In this document: piece after piece, positions 35,570-44,582 of the stretch
Position numbering within the stretch: the stretch's first letter is position 1
Layout of the letters: the number at the start of each line of letters is the position of its first letter
From: Spirochaetota bacterium
GTDB lineage: Bacteria; Spirochaetota; UBA4802; UB4802
DNA: 64,000 nucleotides
Assembly (NCBI GenBank): GCA_040756435.1
Contig: JBFLZD010000008.1
Span: forward strand, 1 to 64,000
Reading direction: 5' to 3'
The notes under the pieces: generated by a model
The model's input: the letters and a program-made list of their open reading frames with translations, nothing else
Told to the model about the DNA's origin: nothing
Databases searched by the model: none
Translations under genes and position numbers: made by a program

Positions 35570-35728
35570 TAAAGGAAATAAGCTTTTCTTCCGACAATAA
35601 TAACTGACATGAGCACATAAGTAAATCCCTCCCGATCATTACTTTTTGTGCTCAAGGCACTGCGCATACGTTTACCCATTTAGGGGAAGGCAGGATAGCC
35701 GCCCAGCTATCTTGCCTTTCGTTTTTTT
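35570..35728 (+). ncRNA. Candidate small RNA with a C-rich loop and own terminator
   Basis: A TATAAT lies at 35557-35562. About 50 bp further on, a hairpin forms from arms GAGCACA-AAGTAA (35611-35624) and TTACTT-TGTGCTC (35639-35653), with loop ATCCCTCCCGATCA. A CCCATTTAGGGG hairpin follows at about 35675, and then a strong terminator. There is no convincing open frame. A C-rich single-stranded loop that could pair with a Shine-Dalgarno sequence is typical of regulatory RNAs. It matches no family that I can name (not 6S, SRP RNA or tmRNA). Confidence 0.6.
35689..35728 (+). terminator. Intrinsic terminator of the candidate small RNA
   Basis: GGCAGGATAGC, six bases and GCTATCTTGCC are followed by TTTCG and seven T. 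It has no T tract on the minus strand, so it serves plus-strand transcription even though both flanking genes are on the minus strand. Confidence 0.9.
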
Positions 35729-35741
35729 ACACGATGCTTTT

Positions 35742-36104
35742 TTATGGAAGCTTTTGTAGAATTACCGGTTCAAAATAATTCAGTTGTGCAATTACTTCCT
35801 TTAGATTACCCACACCTTTCACAGTGAATGTGACAGTATATTCCATTCCAGGATGCAGATTTAATTTTTGCTGCATAAACCAGGGGGCTTTTTGCAAATC
35901 AAGGCAGTCAAAGGTAATATCATGGTTTTTTTTATCATAAAACGTTATAACCTGAAATACTGTATCATACCGTTTTAGCTTTAATATCATTGTGACTTGC
36001 TTATTTTTATAATTTTCAATGGTGTCCGATAGTTCATAAAGATAAGCTTGTGGATATGCTATTGTTGTAAATAATACTATCAGTATTGATAACAACTTTT
36101 TCAT
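35742..36104 (-). CDS. Exported protein of unknown function
   Basis: The signal peptide (MKKLLSILIVLFTTIAYPQ) precedes about 100 residues that look like a small OB- or beta-rich domain (TMILKLKRYDTVFQVITFY and MEYTVTFTVKGVGNL). The frame runs up to 36164, but the AGGAGGG site lies just ahead of the ATG at 36104. Function is not recognised; the beta pattern resembles NirD/OB periplasmic proteins only loosely. Confidence 0.7.
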   Translation of the reverse strand: MKKLLSILIVLFTTIAYPQAYLYELSDTIENYKNKQVTMILKLKRYDTVFQVITFYDKKNHDITFDCLDLQKAPWFMQQKLNLHPGMEYTVTFTVKGVGNLKEVIAQLNYFEPVILQKLP

Positions 36105-36360
36105 AAACCCCTCCTGCAAATAGAATATGATTGTAATGACATAGCAACGCAGTATATTGTTCAAAGAATCTATGTTTGTAATAAAGACTCCTCTTGTAGC
36201 TCAGAATTACATTTTTTAAAATTGCATCGATGTACTTGCAGCAATGGCGTTTGGTAATCATTGCTATCACATTGGATATTTTCATGGGTTCACTATGTGA
36301 AAAATTCAAGATAGTATCACTGTGAATTTACTACATACCATTTGCAATCATTATTAATAA

Positions 36361-36498
36361 CTATCGCCACAACAAAAAAACTGCAGCTATAAAAGCTGCA
36401 GCAAAATAAAAAAACTGGGATTGATTGTTATGAATAAACGGATTGTATCCTGCCGGATATGCTACATTAATGACCTCTTTTCTGACTTCTATACACAA
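36361..36498 (-). CDS. Possible second small membrane protein (start uncertain)
   Basis: A 45-codon frame overlaps the end of the upstream small gene and ends in a strongly hydrophobic stretch (FFYFAAAFIAAVFLLWR). No ATG or GTG is in frame; TTG at about 36498 or an ATT preceded by AAGAGG are the options. The terminator-like hairpin CTGCAGCT/AGCTGCAG falls inside it, so it may instead be only the end of the operon. Confidence 0.3.
   Translation of the reverse strand: MCIEVRKEVINVAYPAGYNPFIHNNQSQFFYFAAAFIAAVFLLWR
36374..36401 (-). terminator. Terminator-like hairpin after the metal efflux operon
   Basis: On the minus strand CTGCAGCT, five bases and AGCTGCAG are followed by seven T. It would end the efflux operon, although it also falls within the doubtful small frame at 36361-36498. 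Confidence 0.65.
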
Positions 36499-36574
36499 TA
36501 TATTCAATTATGACCCAAAGAAGCACACATACCCAGAAAAGCACGAAAACCTGTATTATTGGTATATTCATCAT
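36467..36574 (-). CDS. Small single-pass membrane protein (35 aa)
   Basis: The frame begins ATGATG with an AAGGAG site 9-10 bp before, contains a strongly hydrophobic segment (about residues 6-28, with VFVLFWVCVLLWVI) and ends with basic YRSQKRGH. This is the layout of small membrane subunits that stabilise larger complexes. It lies about 180 bp downstream of the CzcA-type gene on the same strand and may be part of its transcript. Confidence 0.6.
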   Translation of the reverse strand: MMNIPIIQVFVLFWVCVLLWVIIEYIVYRSQKRGH

Positions 36575-36702
36575 GGTTATGCTCCTTAGCTTTTCTAATA
36601 ATATTATTTAGCAATATTTATGCCAACTTTTCTTTTTTGGCAAACATGTGAAAGTGCTGGATTTTCGAGGGTTTTCTATATATATATTTTTCAGGAGTTG
36701 CC

Positions 36703-36757
36703 ATGAAGATTACTATTTATGCCACACCGTGTCATTTTTGCAACACAACAAAGCTTA
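36703..36757 (+). pseudogene. N-terminal fragment of a glutaredoxin-like gene
   Basis: After an AGGAG ribosome site the frame reads MKITIYATPCHFCNTTK, the beginning of a glutaredoxin-like protein with a C-x2-C redox motif. Soon after, it runs into sequence that is antisense to the end of the CzcA gene and no longer resembles glutaredoxin. The gene looks truncated at the border of the efflux operon. No matching remainder is found at the operon's other end. Confidence 0.5.
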
Positions 36758-39700
36758 CTATTCCTTACCAAACAGCTTCTCAACCCACAAATACAACGTT
36801 GGCAGCAACAGCAATGTCAGAATCGTTGAAGAAATCAATCCCCCTATTACCACTGTTGCCAGAGGTCGCTGAACTTCTGCTCCTATGCCTGTATTAAAGG
36901 CCATGGGAATAAAACCAAAACTTGCTACAAGGGCTGTCATTAATACAGGTTTTAAGCGAATTAATGTGCCTTCATATACTGCTTTTTCTAACTTCATACC
37001 CTGACTTCGTAATTGGTTAAAAAAATTAACCAGAACCATACCATTGAGAATTGCAATACCTATAAGAGCAATGAATCCAATTCCTGCAGAAACACTGAGC
37101 GGGATAGAACGCATATATATAAATATAATTCCGCCAGTAAGTGCAAATGGGATGCTATTAAATACAAGTAATGTTTGTGTTAAACTTTTAAATGTCCTTA
37201 TCAATATAAAAAATATAACAGCAAGTACTATAGGAATTATTATAAGTAATCGTAAACGAGCTGACTCTAAATTTTTAAATTGTCCTCCCCATTGCAACTG
37301 ATAGCCTTCAGGGATATTCAATGCTTTTATTTTTTCCTTTGCTTCGTTTACAAAACTTTGCGTATCTCTATTCTTAATATTTATTGAAACTGCTGCATAT
37401 CGTTGCGCTCGCGTTCGCGCTATTGTTGTTATCTGCTGGTGTCTTTGAACAGAAGCTACAGTACCAATTGGTATAGCACCTCCATCAGCCAGACCAACTG
37501 GTATTTTTGCTATATTTGCAATGTTGTTGCGGTAAACGTCGCTTATTCTTATCATAATTGGGAAACGCTTATCTTCATCATAAAGATAACCTACCTGTTT
37601 ACCACTCATTGCAATTGAAAAAGCATTGTTAACATCATTGATATTGACACCATATTTTGATATAGCATCATAATTCAGAACAACATCAATAATTTCGCTT
37701 TTTTTCAATGCAGTTAATGGATCAAGATCAACTGTGGAAGCTCCTTGAATGCTTTCAAGAATTGGAATGGATTTGTTCGATAGTTCATATAAAGTGTTGA
37801 GATTTGGGCCAATGATCCGCAAGGTTATATCAGCCCTGTTGCCTTCCAATATTTCGTTAAAGCGCATTTCGATGGGTTGCGTGAGTGAAATCTCTTGACC
37901 AGGTTCATGTTCATTAATCTTTTGGGCTATTGCCTCAAAAAGCTCTAACTTAGATAGGCGTTTACCATTGTATAATCCCCATTTTGATTTATCTTTTTCT
38001 AAAATAACAAATGTATCTGCAAAATTAACTCCCATTGGATCAGTAGCGGATTCTGGCGTACCCATTCGGGAAAATACAGTTTTAACTTCCTTAAATTGGC
38101 TTATTACCTTATCACTCTTTTTCTGAATATCAAGGGAAGCATCAAGCCCAATCGTCTGATCACGAACAAGGCCAATTACCATATCACCTTCATCAAGCCT
38201 GGGTATAAAATCAGAACCCAAATTTAAAAACATAATAATAGCAATAAGAGCAATTAATAAAGGTGGAAGAATAACCTTTACAGGATGTTTTAAAGAAAAC
38301 ACCAAAAAAGGATTATATACCTTTTCTAAAAGTCTGAAAACCAATGTCTCTTTTTCTTTCCTTGTTGGGTTTATACCATAATATGCAAGAACAGGCATAA
38401 GAAACAAAGCAATAATAATACTTCCACCAAGTGCATATAATACTGTTTCTGCCATTGGCCTGAACATCTTGCCTTCTATTCCTGTAAGGCTAAGAACAGG
38501 TACATATACTATCATGATAATTAAAACTCCAAGGAAAACAGGCTGACTTACCTCTTTGGCAGCATCACTAATTATTGTAATTTTTTCTTTTTTTGTTAAA
38601 GAAGTAGTTTTTACTTCATTAAAATGGCGAACTATATTTTCAATCATCACCACCGAGCCATCAACAATAAGTCCAAAGTCAATGGCCCCCAAACTCATCA
38701 GACTTGCTGCAATACCTGATACCACCATACCACCAGTAGCAAAAAGCATTGATAATGGTATTGCAAGGGCAACTAAGAATGCAGCTTTTATATTACCTAA
38801 AATAAAAAACAGAATTGCTATTACCAGCAAACCTCCCTCAGTTAAATTACGAGCAACGGTTTTAATTGTTGCATTTACAAGAAAACTTCGCGTGTATAAA
38901 ACTTTAATTTCAACATCAGCTGGTAATGGTATTTCCTGTATAAATTTTTCAACAGCTAATGATACTTCCCTACTATTTGCATTAATACGCATTAATACAG
39001 TGCCTAAAACTGTTTCATTACCGTTGAGTGTAGCCGCCCCTAAACGCTGTTGATGGCCTACAATAACATCTGCTACCTGCCACAATCGCACAGGTGCTCC
39101 ATATACATTTAATTTTACTGGTACATTTTTAATCTGTTGTAGTGAATCTATTTTTCCATACGTTCTAACAATAATCTGCTTGCCCTCAACTTGAATATAA
39201 CCTCCGCCATAATTTTCGCCAATATTTTCAAGGGCAGATACAAGATGATGACACGTAATGCCATAATTTTGCATTTTAACAGGATCTACATTGATATGAA
39301 TTTCTTTTTTATAACCACCATTTGATTCCACTTCTGCTACACCGGGGACACTTTTTAATGCTGGCTTTATGACAAAATCCTGAAGTGTCCTAAGATAGGT
39401 TAATTGTTCTTTTTGTGGTAATTTAGAAAGATTGCTACCTGGCTTAGCTAACACTGCATACATGAATATTTCGCCCAGACCAGTTGAAACGGGTCCTAAC
39501 TCTGGCGATAAACCTTCTGGCAGCTTATCTCGAATGGACTGTATTCGTTCATTAACCAACTGCCGTGCAAAATATATATCTGTATCATCCGAAAAAACTA
39601 CTATAACCTGTGATAAACCATATTTTGAAAGGGAACGTATATCCTGTACATCAGGAAGACCTGCCAGTTCTGATTCAATGGGGAATGTTACTGTTCTTTC

Positions 39701-39883
39701 AACCTCTTCTGGAGCTAAAGCACCTGTTTTTGTATTTACCATGACCGAAACATTGGTAATATCAGGAACAGCATCAATGGGTAATTTTTTAATTGAATAC
39801 AAGCCAGCAATTATCATCCCTATAGTAAAGAGTATAATCCACAACCTTCCCGTTAGTGCTTTTTCTATCCAGGCCGATATCAT
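36758..39883 (-). CDS. CzcA/CusA-family heavy-metal RND efflux pump
   Basis: The 1041-residue protein has the RND layout: an N-terminal helix, two large periplasmic loops and twelve membrane helices in two sets. Heavy-metal RND marks are KKLPIDAVPDITNVSV near the N-terminus and DFGLIVDGSVVMIEN in TM4, which carries the acidic residues for proton coupling. It would drive divalent or monovalent metal export across the envelope with a TolC-type partner. The specific metal cannot be read. It overlaps the TolC-like gene by 4 bp. No membrane-fusion (CzcB/CusB) gene lies in the operon. Confidence 0.95.
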   Translation of the reverse strand: MISAWIEKALTGRLWIILFTIGMIIAGLYSIKKLPIDAVPDITNVSVMVNTKTGALAPEEVERTVTFPIESELAGLPDVQDIRSLSKYGLSQVIVVFSDDTDIYFARQLVNERIQSIRDKLPEGLSPELGPVSTGLGEIFMYAVLAKPGSNLSKLPQKEQLTYLRTLQDFVIKPALKSVPGVAEVESNGGYKKEIHINVDPVKMQNYGITCHHLVSALENIGENYGGGYIQVEGKQIIVRTYGKIDSLQQIKNVPVKLNVYGAPVRLWQVADVIVGHQQRLGAATLNGNETVLGTVLMRINANSREVSLAVEKFIQEIPLPADVEIKVLYTRSFLVNATIKTVARNLTEGGLLVIAILFFILGNIKAAFLVALAIPLSMLFATGGMVVSGIAASLMSLGAIDFGLIVDGSVVMIENIVRHFNEVKTTSLTKKEKITIISDAAKEVSQPVFLGVLIIMIVYVPVLSLTGIEGKMFRPMAETVLYALGGSIIIALFLMPVLAYYGINPTRKEKETLVFRLLEKVYNPFLVFSLKHPVKVILPPLLIALIAIIMFLNLGSDFIPRLDEGDMVIGLVRDQTIGLDASLDIQKKSDKVISQFKEVKTVFSRMGTPESATDPMGVNFADTFVILEKDKSKWGLYNGKRLSKLELFEAIAQKINEHEPGQEISLTQPIEMRFNEILEGNRADITLRIIGPNLNTLYELSNKSIPILESIQGASTVDLDPLTALKKSEIIDVVLNYDAISKYGVNINDVNNAFSIAMSGKQVGYLYDEDKRFPIMIRISDVYRNNIANIAKIPVGLADGGAIPIGTVASVQRHQQITTIARTRAQRYAAVSINIKNRDTQSFVNEAKEKIKALNIPEGYQLQWGGQFKNLESARLRLLIIIPIVLAVIFFILIRTFKSLTQTLLVFNSIPFALTGGIIFIYMRSIPLSVSAGIGFIALIGIAILNGMVLVNFFNQLRSQGMKLEKAVYEGTLIRLKPVLMTALVASFGFIPMAFNTGIGAEVQRPLATVVIGGLISSTILTLLLLPTLYLWVEKLFGKE

Positions 39884-41133
39884 TTGGCGATCTCCATTAA
39901 TAGATTATAATCATTCATAAGAGTTGCAATGGTTGCCATAGCATGCACAAGTTCTTTTTGCGTTGTATAGATGTTCTCTAATGTTTCGTGAACCTGTACA
40001 TCAAGCTCTAAATACGATTGCAATGTTATAGTCCCTTTCTGAAACTGGTCATCAGCATAATACATTGATTTTTCCAGTTCTTCTTCTATTGAAGGAGGGA
40101 ATAATTGCAGCAAATTGCGATAATAATCATATTGCGCTACTGTGGTACGGATGTCACTTTCAATCATCTTTTCTATATACTGTAAGTATAATTCTTCCTG
40201 TTGTGTTTTTGACTGTAAGGCATCAACAACATTCTGATTTTGATTATATAGTGGAATAGGAATACTAATACCACCAGATATAGACTTCTCCTTTTCTATA
40301 ACTTTTTCATAATCATAACTAAAAAGCACATTGAAATCAGGATAAATATTCTTTTTTGCCAATGAAATTTCTTTTAATGAAGCCATCAGTATTTCTTTTT
40401 GCTTTTTTACCATAATACTTTCATTTTTTGCCCTTGCAACCACATCGTTTACATCAAAAACTGGAGGATTTTCAATCCATTTGATAGTAACATTCAATTC
40501 AGGTAAATTTAATTGTGTATATAATACCAATCGTGCAAAGGTAACCGCCTGATCAGCTTTTATACGGTGAATTTCTGATTGAAGCATCCGTATATTATTT
40601 TTTACAATTGCTATCTCAACCTTTTTTTGGGGGGAAACTAATGGTCTTGCAGTCATATATGTATTTAACAAATTCAAACGTTTTATTCTAGAATTAATAT
40701 GAGAAGACTTAAGTTTGCTTATTGCGTAGTCATAGCTTAGATTAATAACATTTGTTGCTATAAAGTATTTCATCTCTTCATATGATAGTACTTCATAATT
40801 TTTTTTATAACGATATATTTCATCTATTAGCGAAAGCTTGCCAGGAAAATAAAGAGGTTGTGTAACAGTGATACCTGAAACTTGACCCTTCTGAGAATCA
40901 ATAGATTTATTGCCATAATAAGCAGCAATTTCAGGGTTTTTCCATTGTGTGTTATACTTCTTTAAAGCCTCAAGTTCATCAATTTTAACCTGCTGGGCTT
41001 TCAGCAATTCAAAAGTTCGTAATGCATTATCAATAAGTTGTTGAATTGAAAAATGTGCTTGTGTATGTGATGAAGTAATAAATATAAAATTATTTGTAAT
41101 GACTACAATAATTACAATGAGTATTTTTTTCAT
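39880..41133 (-). CDS. TolC-family outer-membrane efflux protein (CzcC-like)
   Basis: A signal peptide (to about residue 25) is followed by the two long coiled-helix repeats typical of outer-membrane efflux proteins. The LSYDYAISKLK and YDYYRNLLQLFPPSIEEELEKS helices alternate with SGGISIPIPLYNQNQN strand segments. It forms the trimeric outer-membrane channel for the RND pump whose start it overlaps by 4 bp. About 100 bp separates it from the next upstream gene. Confidence 0.92.
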   Translation of the reverse strand: MKKILIVIIVVITNNFIFITSSHTQAHFSIQQLIDNALRTFELLKAQQVKIDELEALKKYNTQWKNPEIAAYYGNKSIDSQKGQVSGITVTQPLYFPGKLSLIDEIYRYKKNYEVLSYEEMKYFIATNVINLSYDYAISKLKSSHINSRIKRLNLLNTYMTARPLVSPQKKVEIAIVKNNIRMLQSEIHRIKADQAVTFARLVLYTQLNLPELNVTIKWIENPPVFDVNDVVARAKNESIMVKKQKEILMASLKEISLAKKNIYPDFNVLFSYDYEKVIEKEKSISGGISIPIPLYNQNQNVVDALQSKTQQEELYLQYIEKMIESDIRTTVAQYDYYRNLLQLFPPSIEEELEKSMYYADDQFQKGTITLQSYLELDVQVHETLENIYTTQKELVHAMATIATLMNDYNLLMEIAK

Positions 41134-41231
41134 AAAAGGATTTCCTCACTTATTCACTAAAAAAACTACAATAATAGATAAATGATTTAGTATAGGAAAT
41201 CAAGCTTAATATTTTTTATAAAATTTTTTTC

Positions 41232-41909
41232 TTAAAATACAAAAGATATTCCAGCTACACTAACATATTCTTTATAATTATTATGATTGTTTGCATAACA
41301 ATATCCTGCTGCAATATCTAAAGTTGCTACATTATTAATGCTATATACTATACCAGTTAAAATTCTATGATACATAGTATCAACTTCATATTCTGAAAAA
41401 TTATCAATTATTACACTGAAATGCTGTACTATTTGATAATCAAAACCTAATCCAAATAAAACAATAGTATCATTAAAATGTCTTTTTAAGCCTATTTGTG
41501 AATGTATTACTAATGTACCAAATTTTTTTGTTACTATTGCACTCACACCATAACAATCATCAGGTAATTCATAACCAACTTTAGCTGCCAACATCCCTGT
41601 ATCCTCATCAATTCCTAAAATGTTAATTTTGGCAGCCAGTATAACCCCATCTAATCCCCTTGCATCTTCATTTATACAATATGGTGTTTCAACAAGTATT
41701 TCTGCTTTCCCCAAACCAATTCCATACAAAAAAGCTATATAATTGTACCAGTATTCATTTTGCTTGCTACCGGTAAAACCCATCTCAATTTTTTGCTCAC
41801 CCAATTCACCAACACCTGCATCTTCTGTTGTGAAAGGTCTATATGGATATACATCTGTATGGGATAAGCATACAATTAATAACATAAGACATGATATGTT
41901 TCTTACCAT
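41232..41909 (-). CDS. Outer-membrane barrel of the phenol/metal transporter type
   Basis: A signal peptide (to about residue 22) precedes YRPFTTEDAGVGELGEQ. This matches the opening motif (RPF.TDDA.....G) of a family of putative outer-membrane transporters that often occurs in metal-resistance operons. The remaining 200 residues are alternating beta strands ending in phenylalanine. It is likely the first gene of the efflux operon; no fusion protein is present between it and the pump genes. Confidence 0.72.
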   Translation of the reverse strand: MVRNISCLMLLIVCLSHTDVYPYRPFTTEDAGVGELGEQKIEMGFTGSKQNEYWYNYIAFLYGIGLGKAEILVETPYCINEDARGLDGVILAAKINILGIDEDTGMLAAKVGYELPDDCYGVSAIVTKKFGTLVIHSQIGLKRHFNDTIVLFGLGFDYQIVQHFSVIIDNFSEYEVDTMYHRILTGIVYSINNVATLDIAAGYCYANNHNNYKEYVSVAGISFVF

Positions 41910-42295
<386 letters not shown>

Positions 42296-44269
42296 TTAGT
42301 CAATCTTTACCATAATCAGCGTCATATCATCTTCAAGTGCAGAAGTATCCCCAACAAAGTGTATGAGTTCAGAATAGATGGCATCAATAGATTCAGCACA
42401 TGAAGCTTCTTTTGTTTGTTTTATAAGTTGCAGTAACCGCTCAATGCCAAACATATTTTTATTTTTATCTATTGCTTCCACTATACCATCAGTGTATATT
42501 AAAACCTTATCACCGGGAGATACTGCCTGATTTAACGTTTCGTATTTATTATCTGTTCTTAAACCCAAAGCCTTACCCTGTGGCATATATTCTACAATGT
42601 TACCATCAGCTTTCTGAATAATAATTGATGGATGACCTGCACGACCAATGCGCACAAATTTTTCATAGCGATTGATATACAAACATGCTGCGGTAACGAA
42701 TGTTTGTGGTAGCATGTTGCAAATATTAATATTTAAGCTACGCAAAAGTAAACCTGGATCAACCGACAACATCTGGAACATCTTAAAAAGAATATTCACC
42801 ATAGAAGCTACCATAGCTGCCGGTATACCATGACCCACCACATCAGCAAGGAAGATAACAACACCATCTTTTAGCTGAAATATATTATAAATGTCACCAC
42901 CAATACGTAATGCCGGTTGAAACCGTATAGCAATATCCATCCCTTTAACATGGGGAATTTCAGGAGGAAGCAACTGATTTTGTATAGTACGGGCAATTTC
43001 AAGCTCCTTTTCCAGATATGCTAATTTTCTTGCATCCTGCAACAATTGCTGCAGTTGGATATTCAGTTCCTTTGTTTGTTTTAATGCTGCAATAAAAATA
43101 TTTACAAGGTACACCGCAATGATAAATAATAAAAAGGGCAAGCCATACACATACAACACTACATTTGAAGGAATTATCTTGAAACCAAAAGCAAGGACAT
43201 CATGCAACCCTAACAACACCATGGGAGCAATACCAATAAAGATAAGTAAACCGGCTTTTTTATGTTGAATCAATTGCAATCCTGAAGTAACAAATATATC
43301 AATCATAAATAAAATTGATATGATAATGGAAAAATTTCGTATAAATAAAATATCACTGCGTGTCTTCTGAGAAAACAACACCACTGTTAGTACTATTGGA
43401 ATTAAAAGATAGAATGAAGTAATCCAGAGTTTATTCCTTCCTACATGATACCGGTAAAATAGATTTAATAATGCCGGAAAAAATATCAATCCTGGTTGTG
43501 AAACCTTCAAGACTGTATTGGATGAATAGGGTAGATCAGTATATAAATTTTCAAAAAAATGAAGAATCTGTGGAAACGCAACCGATAAACATGCAAGCCC
43601 AAAGAAAAGATATTCTATCGAATCTCTTTGATAATAAAACATCACAATAAAGAAGATAGCTAATGTAAGCAATATAAAAAACAGTGCTTGCATCAGATGG
43701 ATGCGCAAAAAGTTAATAGATTGATAAGCCACTTTACCCCTACTATCGCTTACCAGACGAATGGGAGCATTTATCCAGAATTCAGCATCATAGTATATTT
43801 GTATAGATAAAAGGTTTTTACCTTTGTGTAGTATCGTTTTAGGTATTGTATAATGTCTGAACTGATTCCAGGCTGATTTAAAGTGTGGCGGAAACCTACC
43901 GCTTGAACCTATAAAAACTCCATTGCAATAAGCCCTATCAGCATTCATTATCTCACCAATCTGGATTGCCAGGTCGTGCGTGGGAACATTATCCAGAACA
44001 AACTCTTTCTGAATCCACACATAACCACTTTTAGCTAATGTGATGGTATTTTGTGTCTTTTTGTCTTTCAGTGTATGGGGAAGGCTTATAACAAATGGCA
44101 CTGTAATCGGAATGCTATTGGTAGATACTGTATTAAAGCATGTATCGTTATTGGTTGTTGTCAACTGCCAGGTGCCTTCAAGTGATTGTACAACCTCCAC
44201 TGAACCAGTACAGGCGGTTAAAGCTATTGCAGTATATAGCAAAATTATTATAGTAACTATCGGTTTCAT
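42296..44269 (-). CDS. SpoIIE-type PP2C phosphatase with a periplasmic sensor and seven-TM domain
   Basis: From the ATG at 44269, a lipobox-like signal (TAIALTAC) precedes a beta-rich periplasmic sensory domain (7TMR-DISM extracellular type, about 25-190). Seven membrane helices follow (about 190-400), then a linker helix and a C-terminal SpoIIE phosphatase. Metal-binding acidic motifs of the phosphatase are GGDIYN, LADVVGHG, YTDGIVEA and EDDMTLIMV. It would dephosphorylate a STAS antagonist in response to an outside cue, opposing the RsbW-like kinase at 17361. An earlier ATG at 44299 is in frame; the later one gives the cleaner signal. Confidence 0.92.
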   Translation of the reverse strand: MKPIVTIIILLYTAIALTACTGSVEVVQSLEGTWQLTTTNNDTCFNTVSTNSIPITVPFVISLPHTLKDKKTQNTITLAKSGYVWIQKEFVLDNVPTHDLAIQIGEIMNADRAYCNGVFIGSSGRFPPHFKSAWNQFRHYTIPKTILHKGKNLLSIQIYYDAEFWINAPIRLVSDSRGKVAYQSINFLRIHLMQALFFILLTLAIFFIVMFYYQRDSIEYLFFGLACLSVAFPQILHFFENLYTDLPYSSNTVLKVSQPGLIFFPALLNLFYRYHVGRNKLWITSFYLLIPIVLTVVLFSQKTRSDILFIRNFSIIISILFMIDIFVTSGLQLIQHKKAGLLIFIGIAPMVLLGLHDVLAFGFKIIPSNVVLYVYGLPFLLFIIAVYLVNIFIAALKQTKELNIQLQQLLQDARKLAYLEKELEIARTIQNQLLPPEIPHVKGMDIAIRFQPALRIGGDIYNIFQLKDGVVIFLADVVGHGIPAAMVASMVNILFKMFQMLSVDPGLLLRSLNINICNMLPQTFVTAACLYINRYEKFVRIGRAGHPSIIIQKADGNIVEYMPQGKALGLRTDNKYETLNQAVSPGDKVLIYTDGIVEAIDKNKNMFGIERLLQLIKQTKEASCAESIDAIYSELIHFVGDTSALEDDMTLIMVKID

Positions 44270-44408
44270 AAAGCACACTATTGTGGTAAACATAAACAAT
44301 ATAAACTACAAAAAGTCAAAAACTTTATTTTTAAACATCAACAATTAGGCTTGACGTAGTATATGTATATACCGTACAATTAGTAAGTACTATCTATGCA
44401 ATAATTAT

Positions 44409-44522
44409 GGGCATCTGTAAAAACCGCTTTCATCATTATGGATGCATTAAAAATAAAGCGGTTTTACCCTAAATATATTGTGTTACACGGGAACATCCAA
44501 ATAACAGTTTTTAGAAGTTCCC
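44409..44522 (-). repeat. Two-hairpin MITE-like element, copy E (inverted)
   Basis: On the plus strand it begins GGGCATCTGTAAAAACCGC, has AAAGCGGTTTTACCC and GGGAACATCC, and ends TTTTTAGAAGTTCCC. It finishes about 60 bp before the glycosidase start. Confidence 0.88.
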
Positions 44523-44531
44523 TTATTTTGT

Positions 44532-44562
44532 GGCGATAGTTTCTTAATAATGAACTATCGCC
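44532..44562. repeat. Inverted pair of the GCGATAGT octamer
   Basis: GGCGATAGTT (44532-44541) and AACTATCGCC (44553-44562) are perfect 10-bp arms with 11 bases between, so the octamer occurs once in each orientation. They surround a weakly supported in-frame ATG at 44550 and lie just before the preferred start of the next gene. Confidence 0.85.
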
Positions 44563-44582
44563 CATATAAAAAAGAGTTTGCT

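Noticed and set aside
35570-35728. 6S RNA, SRP RNA or tmRNA
   Set aside because: The conserved core of SRP RNA, the long central bubble of 6S and the tag frame of tmRNA are not present.
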